A stretch of DNA of 46,603 nt from Methylomonas koyamae (GTDB taxonomy: Bacteria > Pseudomonadota > Gammaproteobacteria > Methylococcales > Methylomonadaceae): contig NZ_LUUK01000002.1 in assembly GCF_001644025.1 (NCBI RefSeq), positions 1 to 46,603 on the forward strand, read 5' to 3'. Shown piece by piece: positions 35,622 to 44,925 of this stretch. Numbering within the stretch: the stretch's first letter is position 1; every line of letters begins with the position of its first letter. The translations under genes and the position numbers were made by a program. The notes below the pieces were generated by a model. The model saw only the letters and a list, made by a program, of their open reading frames with translations, made no database searches and was not told the DNA's origin.

Positions 35622-36416
35622 ATGCGCCACGCTAATTGGTTAATCTTGGCATTATCCATTCCATGTCTGTCAAACACCGCGCTCGCGGCCTCGGCCTCGG
35701 CCTCCGCCGGCGCGTCGCTAGACTGGAGTACGTTTTCGGTTTCCACGATCAGTCTGGGCGCCGGCACGCCGATGCTGACCTGGATAGACAGCAGTTATTC
35801 GGCCAGTACCTCGGCCATCACCTCCGGGCCGGATCTTTCACAAACCGATTTTGTGCCTGACTGGGGGACCGGTTCGCTATCGAGCGCCGGTGACTCATCG
35901 ACTCAGGCATGGGCTGAAATCGCCGCGGACGCCATTTCGGCCAACGCCAGCGACGTGAACCCGACCGGCGGCAGCAGCGCGACCGCCTCGGCGATTCGGC
36001 ACGGCGAATTCACCGTGTCCGGCAACGGCTTGATTCTGTTTTCGGTGACGTATTCGTTAGCCATCGACTTTTACCCGGATGGCTACTCACCGAGCTCTAA
36101 CGCGACCGCCAGCGCCACCTTGGGCGCCGCTAAAGCCACCGCATCCAGCAACAGCAACCATCTCGCCTACGAGTTACTGTTCCCGGCGTCCCCGAGTGGC
36201 CTTGCGCATTCCGAACGAAAAACCGGTACGCTCTACCTGCCGGTCGTGGTTGCCGACGGCGAGACCTACAGTTTTTACGCCCAAGCGGCTAGCAGCGCGG
36301 CAATCGCCGGTTCAACCAACGTCCCCAGCGTACCTTTGCCCGCCGCGGTATGGCCCTTTGTTTCCGGCTTGATCGGCCTGGCCGGTGCTTCGCTAAGCCG
36401 ACGTCGCATCGCGTAA
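35622..36416 (+). CDS. PEP-CTERM-type (VPLPAA) surface protein
   Basis: A 264-residue secreted protein. The signal peptide ends NTALA, followed by ASASASAGASLDW, and the mature part is rich in Ser, Ala and Thr with no Cys. The C-terminus carries VPLPAAVWPFVSGLIGLAG then SRRRIA: sorting motif, TM helix and basic tail of exosortase substrates. It is expected to be cleaved and exported to the surface or biofilm matrix. AAGGAG precedes ATG 35622. Function of the mature domain unknown. Confidence 0.85.
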   Translation: MRHANWLILALSIPCLSNTALAASASASAGASLDWSTFSVSTISLGAGTPMLTWIDSSYSASTSAITSGPDLSQTDFVPDWGTGSLSSAGDSSTQAWAEIAADAISANASDVNPTGGSSATASAIRHGEFTVSGNGLILFSVTYSLAIDFYPDGYSPSSNATASATLGAAKATASSNSNHLAYELLFPASPSGLAHSERKTGTLYLPVVVADGETYSFYAQAASSAAIAGSTNVPSVPLPAAVWPFVSGLIGLAGASLSRRRIA

Positions 36417-36658
36417 ATCGATTGGATTACCGGAGCGCCTAGCCCGTGTCGTTGGATGCTACGATCCCGGCGAGCCGGGTTATTCCGCCCCTGCCTTGGA
36501 AGTCCACCTGTACAACATGGATCGAAGAGGCTGAATGGAATATCCCAACGCCATCGTAAGCTTTACGTGTGGATAGCCATCGAACGGTGCCGGACTGCTC
36601 CGGCATACCTTGAAAACCGACGCTGTTGATTGGCGGGCTACCTTGATGCCGACCGCGC

Positions 36659-37060
36659 TTACCCGCAATGCGTCGGCAAATAGCTGATAATGCCGAACAC
36701 CGCGCCTTGCGGGTCTTGCAACATACTGAAGCGGCCCAGCTTGGGAATATCCTGCGGCGGCACGCACACGCTGGCACCCAGTGCGGTAGCCCGCGCCACG
36801 GTGGCGTCGACATCGTTCACGGTGATGTAACTCCCCCAATGCGGCGGCATGCCGGCCGCGCCGGGCGGAATGGCCATCATCCCGGCCACCGGTTCGCCGT
36901 CGAGCTTGGCAACCGAATAATCGACGCCGGGCGGTGCGTTCGGCGCCGGCTCCAGCGTCCAGTCGAACAAGTTGGCATAAAAGTCTTTCGCGGCTGCCGG
37001 ATCGGTGGTTAACAATTCGCACCAGCTAAATGTACCGTGACGTAACGTGGGATTGCTCAT
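36659..37060 (-). CDS. VOC family (glyoxalase-like) protein
   Basis: A 133-residue protein with two beta-alpha-beta-beta-beta modules. It has GTFSWCELLTTDPAAAKDFYANLFDW at the start and FSMLQDPQGAVFGI at the end, typical of the vicinal oxygen chelate fold used by glyoxalases and hydroxylase-like proteins of the CFP-30/27 kDa antigen group. Substrate unknown. ATG 37060 begins the homology; the frame is open a little further upstream. It is the first of a row of small minus-strand VOC/SRPBCC genes. Confidence 0.85.
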   Translation of the reverse strand: MSNPTLRHGTFSWCELLTTDPAAAKDFYANLFDWTLEPAPNAPPGVDYSVAKLDGEPVAGMMAIPPGAAGMPPHWGSYITVNDVDATVARATALGASVCVPPQDIPKLGRFSMLQDPQGAVFGIISYLPTHCG

Positions 37061-37156
37061 ATTGGATTCCTGGATGATGTTTGAAAAAGGAGGCTGAATC
37101 TGCCTGAGCCGGAAACATTCGGCACTGATAAATTCTAGCGGCAAAACTAACCCGCA

Positions 37157-37657
37157 TCAGCCACTTTTCATGTACGCCACCAATTGTTCGAAGGCCTTGC
37201 CCCAACCGTCCTCGAAACCCATCGCGGCGTGCTGATCGCGGCCGGCGACATCGGCGTGCAACACCGTGGCTTTGTAGAGCGTGCCTTGCGGGTGATCGCT
37301 GAGCTCGATAATGCCGGTCATCGCAAAGTCGCCGCAGGCCGCAGGCTCATCCCCGGCGCTGAACCGTTTCGGCCGAAAGCCGGGCAACAACGCATTGGTC
37401 CAAACCAAGCGGCGGTTTTCGACGATGTCCAAATAAGTACCGAGATGCGGAAATTCCTCGCCCTCCGGCGAGCGCATCGTGGTCCGAAACGCGCCGCCGG
37501 GCTTTAAATCGATTTCGCAGGCCACGGTTTTCCACGGCAGCGGGCAAAACCAGGGCAGCACATGCGCGGGCACGGTCCACGCTTGCCAGATTTTGTCCTT
37601 AGGAAGGTCGGTGATGCGTTCGAATGTCAGGTCGAGTCGCGGATCTAAATCGGTCAT
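37157..37657 (-). CDS. SRPBCC (AHSA1-like) family protein
   Basis: A 166-residue helix-grip protein. DLTFERITDLPKDKIWQAWT and the Trp-rich PLPWKTVACEIDLKPGG, then FEDGWGKAFEQLVAYM at the end, are standard for the AHSA1/polyketide cyclase-like group. Such proteins bind hydrophobic ligands; this one's ligand is unknown. GGGAGA lies 6 nt before ATG 37657. It lies between VOC genes, a common grouping in environmental bacteria. Confidence 0.88.
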   Translation of the reverse strand: MTDLDPRLDLTFERITDLPKDKIWQAWTVPAHVLPWFCPLPWKTVACEIDLKPGGAFRTTMRSPEGEEFPHLGTYLDIVENRRLVWTNALLPGFRPKRFSAGDEPAACGDFAMTGIIELSDHPQGTLYKATVLHADVAGRDQHAAMGFEDGWGKAFEQLVAYMKSG

Positions 37658-37743
37658 CGGGTTTCTCCCATTAAAAATATTAAAAAGCGAGGCACGCCGG
37701 CCGAACTGGGCTGGCGGTCTCTCAGTCACGGATCTCCGACGCT

Positions 37744-38217
37744 TCAAGCATCCGCGGCGGCGCGCTCCAGCGTGGCGATGTCGATTTTGCTCATCCGCAG
37801 CATGGCCTGCATGACTCTGGCGGCTTTGCCCGAATCGGGGTCGCTAAGCAAGCGGCCGAGCGCGGTTGGCGCGATTTGCCAAGGTACGCCGAACCGGTCG
37901 GTCAACCAACCGCATTGGCCGGGCTGACCTTCCGCTGACAGTTTTTCCCAGTAGTCATCGACTTCCTGTTGGGATTCGCAGTTAATGACGAAGGAGATCG
38001 CCTGATTGAACGAGAACATCGGCCCGCCGTTCAACGCGACGAAAGCCAGACCGTTCAGCTCGAAGCTGGCGGTCATCAGCGTACCTTCCGGCAACGGCGC
38101 CCCGGCAGGGTAGCGGTTGACATTCAGCACCCTGGCCTCTGCAAACACGGACAAGTAGAAATTCATCGCCTGTTCGGCTTGATCGTCGAACCATAAAAAC
38201 GGTGTGATCGTAGCCAT
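37744..38217 (-). CDS. PhnB-like VOC family protein
   Basis: A 157-residue protein starting ATITPFLWFDDQAEQAMNFY, with GPMFSFNQAISFVINC and GWLTDRFGVPWQIAPTALG, characteristic of the PhnB/3-demethylubiquinone-methyltransferase-like VOC group. Despite older names these have no methyltransferase domain. ATG 38217 is 7 nt after the stop of the next upstream gene, so the two are co-transcribed. Confidence 0.88.
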   Translation of the reverse strand: MATITPFLWFDDQAEQAMNFYLSVFAEARVLNVNRYPAGAPLPEGTLMTASFELNGLAFVALNGGPMFSFNQAISFVINCESQQEVDDYWEKLSAEGQPGQCGWLTDRFGVPWQIAPTALGRLLSDPDSGKAARVMQAMLRMSKIDIATLERAAADA

Positions 38218-38224
38218 CGTCGTT

Positions 38225-38707
38225 TCACTCACAATCGCCGTGGCCGGCGAACATCGCGTCCATGCGCGACTGGAATTCGCTAGCCTCGACGTCTTCGACG
38301 TGGGTCGCCAACATCCACTGATGGCCAAACGGATCGATCAGCACGCCCATCCGGTCGCCCCAGAACTGATCGGCCGGCGGCATGGCCGGGACGGCGCCGG
38401 CCGCGACGGCCTGGGCGAAGCTGGCATCGACATCGTCAACGTACAAATGCAGCTTGACCGCCGTACCGCCCAATTTCGTTGGAGACGTCGAACCGGCGTT
38501 CGGATATTCGTCGGAAATCATGAAATGCGAGATGCCGATCGTGAACTCGGCATGGCCGATTTTGCCGCCCGGCATCGTCAGCCGCATGAATTCCAGCGCG
38601 CCGAAGGCTTGTTGGTAAAACGTCAACGCCGCCGCGGCGTCTTCGACGGTCAGATAGGGCGTGACGCTTTGGTAACCGTCGGGAATGGGGTTGACTGGCT
38701 TGCTCAT
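38225..38707 (-). CDS. VOC family glyoxalase/bleomycin resistance-like protein
   Basis: A 160-residue protein. GYQSVTPYLTVEDAAAALTFY at the start, KIGHAEFTIGISHFMISDE in the middle and GVLIDPFGHQWMLATHVEDV at the end mark the YP-type PhnB-like VOC subfamily; His and Glu in GHAE and DPFGHQW may bind metal. It probably heads the short operon with the VOC gene that follows. Ligand unknown. Confidence 0.88.
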   Translation of the reverse strand: MSKPVNPIPDGYQSVTPYLTVEDAAAALTFYQQAFGALEFMRLTMPGGKIGHAEFTIGISHFMISDEYPNAGSTSPTKLGGTAVKLHLYVDDVDASFAQAVAAGAVPAMPPADQFWGDRMGVLIDPFGHQWMLATHVEDVEASEFQSRMDAMFAGHGDCE

Positions 38708-38933
38708 CGTATGACTCCTGGTTGGGATAAAAGGGTTTGCGTTGACTAGTCGAACCCGCTTGACGGAAATCGACAACACCCGGAAAAAATTTGCGAACGG
38801 CTCGTGTCCGACCTGTAAGCCAGGCTGGCGCTCCAAGGCTTGACAAGTCGGTGGGTTGCGGCCACTTTTCAATATCGAGATGCACTTTACGCCATACTCT
38901 AACGCGACTGCTATCTCGCCCGGTAATTTAACG

Positions 38934-39761
38934 ATGGAAACCCTAATGACGGTGACGCGCTTGTTGGAAAGTTATTACGCCTACGGACTCAGCGACCCCG
39001 GTCTGGCGCGGGCGGCGAACGAGGATGCGATCTCGATAAATGCCGCCGCCGGCTTGTGCTTGCTGGCCGACGGCATGGGCGGGCACGGTCAGGGCGATGT
39101 CGCCAGCCGGCAAGTGGTCGCCAGCGTCAACGATTTGATCGGCCGCTATTTGCCGGCCGCCGCCGAGCCATTCGCGCCGAGCTGGTTTGAGCGTTGGTTC
39201 AAGCGCCGCGACGGAGCGGATCGGGATAGCCTGGAACGGCAACTGGATTTGCTGGCGGACATAATTAGGGAAGCCAATCGGACCTTATATCGCGACAATC
39301 AGGCCCGAGGCGCGGCGGAGGGCTGCGGGATAGGCACCACGCTGGTCGGTTGCCGGTTGACGCGCGGGTCGGCGAAAATGCAGGTTTTTCACGTCGGCGA
39401 TAGCCGCTTGTATCGGCTGCGCGGCAACGCTTTGCAAGCATTGACCAAGGACCACTCGCTGTACCGGCAGTGGCAGGACACCGGCCGGACCGGCGAAGCG
39501 CCGCCCGCCAACCGGCTTTATCAGGCCATCGGCCCCAAGCCGGCGATAGTCCCGGATGTGCAACTGGTGGAGTTTGCCGCCGGCGACAGCTTCCTGCTGT
39601 GTTCCGACGGTCTGACCGGCATGCTGGAGGATGGCGAAATCGCGGACCTATTGGGCGGATTAACCCCCGACAATCTGCCGGCCAAGGCCGGTGCGTTGAT
39701 CGATGCCGCCAACGCCAACGGCGGAACCGACAACATCTCAGTAATTTTGCTGTGCCAATGA
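38934..39761 (+). CDS. PP2C-family protein serine/threonine phosphatase
   Basis: A 275-residue cytoplasmic phosphatase, Mn/Mg-dependent. The PPM motifs are all present: GLARAANEDAI, CLLADGMGGHG, FHVGDSRLYRL, LCSDGLTGML and GGTDNISVILL near the end. It would remove phosphate from Ser/Thr on partner proteins. It converges with an FHA-domain gene, 7 nt apart; FHA domains bind phosphothreonine, so a shared signalling circuit is inferred. No kinase gene is in the window. The start could also be ATG 38946. Confidence 0.92.
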   Translation: METLMTVTRLLESYYAYGLSDPGLARAANEDAISINAAAGLCLLADGMGGHGQGDVASRQVVASVNDLIGRYLPAAAEPFAPSWFERWFKRRDGADRDSLERQLDLLADIIREANRTLYRDNQARGAAEGCGIGTTLVGCRLTRGSAKMQVFHVGDSRLYRLRGNALQALTKDHSLYRQWQDTGRTGEAPPANRLYQAIGPKPAIVPDVQLVEFAAGDSFLLCSDGLTGMLEDGEIADLLGGLTPDNLPAKAGALIDAANANGGTDNISVILLCQ

Positions 39762-39768
39762 GCGTGCG

Positions 39769-40452
39769 TCATTGCTCGACGAACTTCAACAACACCTGTT
39801 TGATCGCGATATTGTCGTCGTTGCTCAAGCGGACCTGATGCCCGACCGCCCGGCCATTCAACCGGATGTGCTTTTTGACGACCGGGGTCAAATAATAATG
39901 GTCGCCGAGGCGGATGATTTCGGCGATCAACTTGGGCGTAAACCAGCCGCCCACCCGAACGTTGCATTGCGTCCCCTTGCCGATCGAATAGTAATCCCGG
40001 TTTAACAGCAGCTTATTGATGTTGCGGGCCTCGCCGCGCATCAGCAACGCGTAATCGCCGGTTCTTGGCGCATTGCCGGCCGCGCCGGACGCGGGATTCA
40101 CCAGCAAGGTTCGGTCGAAATCGTCGGCTTGCGTCTGGCCAATACCGCTGTTGGCGGCGTTGGGTTGAGCCACGAATTTTAATTCGTGCTTGCCCAAGGT
40201 GATGACGTCGCCGAATTGAAGTCGTTGCCGGCCTTCGATCTTTTTTCCGTTCAAATAAGTGCCGTTGGTGCTGTTCATATCCTCCAACCACCAGGCGTCG
40301 CCTTGTTTGGAGATCGCGGCATGCACCAGCGAAACGCCCTTATTGCCAATCGAAACGTGGTTATAGCTGGCCCGGCCGATGCTGCAAGCCTGATCGCCGA
40401 TTTCGACCACGTTTTGCAGCGAGCTGTTAAAGTAAATCTCGACAAAACTCAT
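39769..40452 (-). CDS. FHA-domain protein (probably two FHA domains)
   Basis: A 227-residue protein. The first FHA domain (about 17-95) has the phosphothreonine-binding GR (SIGRASYNHV), S..H (SLVHAAI) and STNGTYLNG motifs in full. The second (about 150-225) is weaker: YYSIGKGTQCNVRV and HIRLNGRAVG without the STNG core, so it may be structural only. A linker with DRTLLVNP between them contains a Thr that could be phosphorylated. Likely an adaptor for the PP2C neighbour or for a kinase elsewhere. Confidence 0.88.
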   Translation of the reverse strand: MSFVEIYFNSSLQNVVEIGDQACSIGRASYNHVSIGNKGVSLVHAAISKQGDAWWLEDMNSTNGTYLNGKKIEGRQRLQFGDVITLGKHELKFVAQPNAANSGIGQTQADDFDRTLLVNPASGAAGNAPRTGDYALLMRGEARNINKLLLNRDYYSIGKGTQCNVRVGGWFTPKLIAEIIRLGDHYYLTPVVKKHIRLNGRAVGHQVRLSNDDNIAIKQVLLKFVEQ

Positions 40453-40581
40453 GCCTTCGACTCCTCGGATTGAATGACGCAAACGTCACAAGTATTGGCC
40501 GGAGTCGCGGAAAAGTCAGTTTTTATTTGTATTGCCTAATGCTTTGTTTCTGGCGAGCAGACACTATTGGTGCATGGCCCC

Positions 40582-41127
40582 CTAATTCAGCTTCTCCAGC
40601 AAGGCGGGCTTGATTTGATCCAGCCAATCCAGAATACGGCTCTTGGTCATTTCTGGTTGGGTATGGTGGTCCAACACCAACCCGACAAATTTACCGTTGA
40701 CCACGGAGTTGGAATGGGTGAATTGATAGCCCTCCGTGCTCCAGGCACCGACCACTTCGGCACCGTAGCCCGCGACGTAGTGATACAAATGAATCAGGGA
40801 ACCGGCAAAGCGGGCATAGTACTTTTGCTGATTGCCCAGGCCGAATAGCGCGACACGCTTGCCGGACAGATCGACCTCATCCAAACGGTATAAAAACTCT
40901 TCCCAGTTGCCTTCCTCGCTGCCGGTGGTCCGGCCGGGGATTTCGCCGACGCCATAACTCGGCATGCCTAAGATCAAGGCCTTATAGCCGAGCAATTGCC
41001 CGACCGTTGCCCGATTAACGTTGACCGGCTCGCTGGCAATCTCATCGCCCAGCACACGGTACATCACTTGCGCCATCATCTCCGTCATGCCTTTTTCGGT
41101 CCCGTAGAAAATTCCAATCTTGTTCAT
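40582..41127 (-). CDS. long-chain flavodoxin
   Basis: A 181-residue FMN electron carrier. The phosphate loop is in IGIFYGTEKGMTE, the aromatic-lined FMN loops follow (MPSYGVGE, LFGLGNQQKYYA) and the about 20-residue insertion of long-chain flavodoxins is present. The sequence style is near NifF/FldA, but no nif gene is in the window, so the symbol is left open. ATG 41127 is preferred over a TTG two codons upstream. Confidence 0.92.
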   Translation of the reverse strand: MNKIGIFYGTEKGMTEMMAQVMYRVLGDEIASEPVNVNRATVGQLLGYKALILGMPSYGVGEIPGRTTGSEEGNWEEFLYRLDEVDLSGKRVALFGLGNQQKYYARFAGSLIHLYHYVAGYGAEVVGAWSTEGYQFTHSNSVVNGKFVGLVLDHHTQPEMTKSRILDWLDQIKPALLEKLN

Positions 41128-41521
41128 CTTCAAACCCCAATTAGCTGTCTACGTTCAGCAAAGCAAAATTTAAACCAGCCTCGGTCTTGGAAGGCTAGTC
41201 GCGCCCGCCGGAGACGTTTAAGCCCGGAGATCTTTTAGAATCAAGCGATTGGCGGAGCCGGCGGCCGCTATATCTAAAGCGTCGATTTGCGCTAAGCAAG
41301 TGCTGCATGAGGCGATTGCTGGTCATTTTGACAACAATCGATCCGACAGCGGGCTCCGTTTGCGACAAACTTTCGAGAAATAACCGCATTCAAAGACTCG
41401 GAAGCAGAGGAACCATAGGAAAATCTAGTGTTCATCGTGTTCCGTCCGGCGGTAAACTATCCGCCCCCGACACCGAGCTCCGGCGTTCAGAGTATCCCCG
41501 GAGCAAGCCGCGCATGCCGCC
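41128..41521. other. intergenic region between flavodoxin and AraC-type regulator
   Basis: 394 bp between divergent genes; both promoters should lie here. No repeats or RNA structures were recognised, and short open frames lack starts. Confidence 0.4.
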
Positions 41522-42523
41522 ATGACCAATAACGCAATCCTGTACTCCAGTGCCGAACTTCCCGAAAACACTCGCTTCGACGTGTGGCGGGAAACCTTTG
41601 CCAAGGAAATGGCCGGATTCGACATGCGGCATTGCGACGTCCGTCCGTTCTATACCAAGGCAAGTTTTCGCGCACTGGGCGCGGTGAGCTTGGCTACTAA
41701 CCTCAGTACCGCGATGCTTTTCGATAGAAACCAACAAAATATCGCGCACGACGGATTGGATGGCTTCGCGTTGCCGCTCTGCGTGAACGGAAAACTGGAA
41801 ATAAGCCAAGGTAAGACCCGAATGTTATTGCATCAGGACAGGGCTGCTTTAGTGGATTTCGGTCAGCCTCTGAATGGCGAATTGGCTCCCGCCGCGCCCG
41901 GAGACCATCAATTCCAAATGAGTTTGTGCCTACCCCGGAGCGAGTTTTTGTGCCGAGTCCCGAAAGCGGAAAGTCTGCTCATGCGGCCGTTCGAAAACAG
42001 GGAAGTACTCACGTTGTTGGTTAATTATCTCCGGATGCTTGATTTGCAAGAGTTGGGACGCGACATCGACCTCAATCGATTGGTTGGTGAACACGTGTTG
42101 GACATCGTGGCGTTTTTGTGCGGTAGCTGCAGCCAGGATGATCACGGTTCGATCGGCGTTCGAGCGGCCCGTAAGGCTGCGGTGACGGACTACATCGAAA
42201 AACATTTTCGGCAACCCGGCTTGTCGGTGGCCGATATTGCTACCGCCTTGAAAATATCCAAACGCTATTTATATGCCTTACTCAACGAAAACAATGAAAG
42301 CGTCACTCAAATTCTCAATCGTCTCCGATTGGAATGTGCCGCGAGAATGTTAACTTCGCCTATTTATCGCCAGCTGAGTATAACCGATATTGCGCTGCAC
42401 TCAGGATTTAACGATGTTTCCTATTTTTACCGTCAATTTCGTCGCCGATTCGGCGAGACGCCAAACGATTTTCGATCTCGGACTCAGGCGACGCCAAGCA
42501 AATCAATCGATAAACCCCGATAA
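41522..42523 (+). CDS. AraC-family transcriptional regulator
   Basis: A 333-residue regulator. The N-terminal ligand/dimer domain (about 20-200) is of the AraC-binding-2 type (ENTRFDVWRETFAKEM). The C-terminal HTH pair (about 220-322) contains GLSVADIATALKISKRYLYALL and the family signature SITDIALHSGFNDVSYFYRQFRRRFGETP. It probably controls a catabolic or stress gene on a small effector; the target is not evident. No neighbouring enzyme gene is on the same strand. Confidence 0.93.
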   Translation: MTNNAILYSSAELPENTRFDVWRETFAKEMAGFDMRHCDVRPFYTKASFRALGAVSLATNLSTAMLFDRNQQNIAHDGLDGFALPLCVNGKLEISQGKTRMLLHQDRAALVDFGQPLNGELAPAAPGDHQFQMSLCLPRSEFLCRVPKAESLLMRPFENREVLTLLVNYLRMLDLQELGRDIDLNRLVGEHVLDIVAFLCGSCSQDDHGSIGVRAARKAAVTDYIEKHFRQPGLSVADIATALKISKRYLYALLNENNESVTQILNRLRLECAARMLTSPIYRQLSITDIALHSGFNDVSYFYRQFRRRFGETPNDFRSRTQATPSKSIDKPR

Positions 42524-42859
42524 ATTTAATAGGCTTTGCTGATAAAATCTTCGTTGAATTGAAATATTGGATCAATATCTACGCGATATTGAACATCCAC
42601 CATTCAGCGTGACCTGATTCCGAGGAAAGGCTGACTGGATGGTTTAAATCGCATCCAATTTCAATTGAAAAATTGCAATATTATCGAGTTATTTTCCGAC
42701 GCCATAACTCTCAAAACGTTCGAACGCCATAGCTACATGAACTTCGATGTAGCGTTGGAAAGCGACATCGATTATTTTGCGTATGTGAATAGTGAAATAC
42801 TCGCTATCGCCATAACAATAGCACTCGAATTTTAAATTCGCCAAAAGTATTGGTCGCGG
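42524..42859. other. intergenic region with a hairpin and a start-less open frame
   Basis: The GCTACAT (42732-42738) and ATGTAGC (42747-42753) arms form a 7-bp hairpin. A plus-strand frame from about 42637 to 42834 stays open (FSDAITLKTFERHSYM region) but has no start codon and no recognised family, so it is left as a possible remnant. The region is AT-rich. Confidence 0.4.
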
Positions 42860-43381
42860 TTAAACTTCCGGCACAGCGCTGTGATAGCTTACGAACTCAA
42901 GGCAATACTCGCTAGTCTCCCTTTCGTCTGGCGGCTCCCATAATCGGTTGGCCAGATCGAAAACCTCGTCGCTGACGACCATGAAAAAGGTGGCGCCTCT
43001 CTCGACATTTCGCTGTTGCACTCGCCGGCGTCGGATGTTTTCCGGCGTACTCAGTACAAACACCCGTAAATCAAAGCCGTTTTCGACAATGCGCCGATAA
43101 AACGCTTGCCGGTCGGCGCGCTGGATCAAACCTAACTCCAACACAACGTCGATGCCGGAAGCCAATAAGGCGCCAGCGTGCTTCCAAATCAGATTCAATA
43201 CTCGGTCTTTCCGTTCGAGATACCAGGTTACAACTTCCGCGTCCGGTCTATCCGGACCGAACAGCAACGTGAACCATTCGTCCAGCGCAATATAAATACC
43301 ATTCGTTTCGGCCGCCAGCGATTTGGAATATGTCGATTTCCCAGCGCCCACCGGACCTTCTATTAAAGATACCTTTGCCAT
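42860..43381 (-). CDS. P-loop kinase-like AAA protein
   Basis: A 173-residue P-loop protein. Walker A GPVGAGKST is at residues 9-17, DEW near residue 35 looks like a catalytic Asp, and RRRRVQQRNVERG is a basic lid region. It is like small kinases of the zeta-toxin/chloramphenicol phosphotransferase group, which phosphorylate a small molecule. It starts 6 nt after the beta-helix gene's stop and is the third gene of the Tc-type cluster on this strand. Its substrate is unknown; a link to the toxin is only by position. Confidence 0.8.
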   Translation of the reverse strand: MAKVSLIEGPVGAGKSTYSKSLAAETNGIYIALDEWFTLLFGPDRPDAEVVTWYLERKDRVLNLIWKHAGALLASGIDVVLELGLIQRADRQAFYRRIVENGFDLRVFVLSTPENIRRRRVQQRNVERGATFFMVVSDEVFDLANRLWEPPDERETSEYCLEFVSYHSAVPEV

Positions 43382-43387
43382 TTTGGC

Positions 43388-44862
43388 TTAAACGAGTGTT
43401 TGAGTCATCGGAATTTTATCGCCTTGGCCCGCCGTTTCACGCAATTGGTAGTTGTCCTCCAGTGTCGGATAACTATCCGACTGCGAAGTCAATTGACTGT
43501 GTTCCGATGTAAATTGTCCTGGTAGTAAAGAATTATTTCGATAAATCGGCGTAATATTCGAAAACCCTTGCGAGAAAATGATCGTATTGTCGGCTTGATT
43601 GGATTCCTCGAGCAAGCCAATATTGCTATTGGAAAAAATGCCGATTTGCTGATTTTGAAAATGATTATGGTGAATGGAAACGCCTCTAGCCGATTCGACA
43701 TAAATACATTGATTAATGACATTTCCCGGCGAGCTCGCCGACTCGTCGTTGCTGTTTGCGGTATTTTTATGCAGTTTGGTCAGGAATGCATTATTGGCGA
43801 TTTCGACCCCGGTCACTTCCGGACTGGCGGCGCTATACCGGGAAACTAAAATTCCGCGCGTGGCGGAGGCCAGCGAATCGCCATTGAGCATCCCCAAATG
43901 GTCGCGGGTATACAAGAAGGTATTGTTCAGGATTTTACTCATGGCGCTGCCGAACACGACCACCGCGGCGTCTTGATGCCAGCCTGCTCGGTTGGTGGCG
44001 CAATTGTGACAAGCGTTGTTGGTAAATAACAAGCCGTAATGATCGGCGTCGCCCGCCTGATCGCCGCCGTATACCAACGCCGCGCCGCAATCCAAAAAAT
44101 GATTGGCATCGACGATCGAATTGAAGACGTTATCGTGGCTGCCGCTGATCTTAATCGCCGCCTGACGAATGTTTTTAAAGGTACAACCCTGCCATTTACA
44201 ATGGCTGCGACCGGCCCATGCGTAACAAGCGGCACTGGAACCCAGCGGTCCGATACGGTCATAGGCGGTATCGGTCGGCAATTCCCACACACAGCCCGAA
44301 AATGTGGTGCCAGGCCCCGGAGTGGTTGCGTTCCTGGCACCGAACGAATAGCAATTTTCCAAAACCGCGCCGAAATCGCCGGGCGCGGCATCCTGCATAA
44401 ACAACGCACCGCCGTAAAAATTTTGGCAATGGGAGATTCTCGCATTGCCGCACCCGTGTAAATAAATGCCGGCGCCAATATTTTCCTCGACGACGAAATT
44501 CGTCGAATCGCCCGTAGTGCTTAATCCTACGACTTTGAGCCGCGCGCAGTTTTTAAAGTACAACGCACTACGGGCCGCTTGATTGCCGATGACGGTCTCG
44601 TTGCCGACCCGGCTAGTGTCGGCGGAATAGGCGGAATAATCCAACAGACTACCGGGCTCGGCGATGACGTTTAATCGTCTATTCCTTCGATGACCAGCGG
44701 TGCGGTCAAGGGGTATCGGCCCGCCGGAATATACACCACCGGTCCGGCCGCTTTACTCGCTTCGGCAAACAAATGCACCAATACCGACGGGCTGGCCTGC
44801 TTGTAAATGGTATTGGCCTGGTTAGCGGTTTTAGATAAAGAAAAATAAGGGGTTATTAACAT
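43388..44862 (-). pseudogene. right-handed beta-helix (pectin-lyase-fold) protein, frameshifted
   Basis: The first frame starts at ATG 44862 with GAGG 9 nt before it. It reads MLITPYFSLSKTANQAN and then AGPVVYIPAGRYPLTAPLVI, the usual entry into a pectate-lyase-3-like beta-helix, and stops at TAA 44671. The remainder continues in the -1 frame (LNVIAEPGSLLDYSAYSAD onward), with many parallel-helix repeats (IANNAFLTKL, IHHNHFQNQQIG) to TAA 43388. Rejoined, it is about 491 residues. One missing T in GATTAAAC would explain the break; it is not a standard slippery site. There is no signal peptide. It lies between the TcA-like gene and the kinase gene. Confidence 0.75.
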
Positions 44863-44925
44863 TAGCGGGACCTCGTATAACAGGGTTTCTAGTCGATGGT
44901 TCGAATGCTTAGCGCCGGTCTTCAG

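Noticed and set aside
36439..36813. A minus-strand frame overlapping the first VOC gene
   Set aside because: It is out of frame with the clear VOC protein and shows no domain.
42637..42834. A plus-strand open frame of about 65 codons
   Set aside because: It has no usable start codon and no recognised family.
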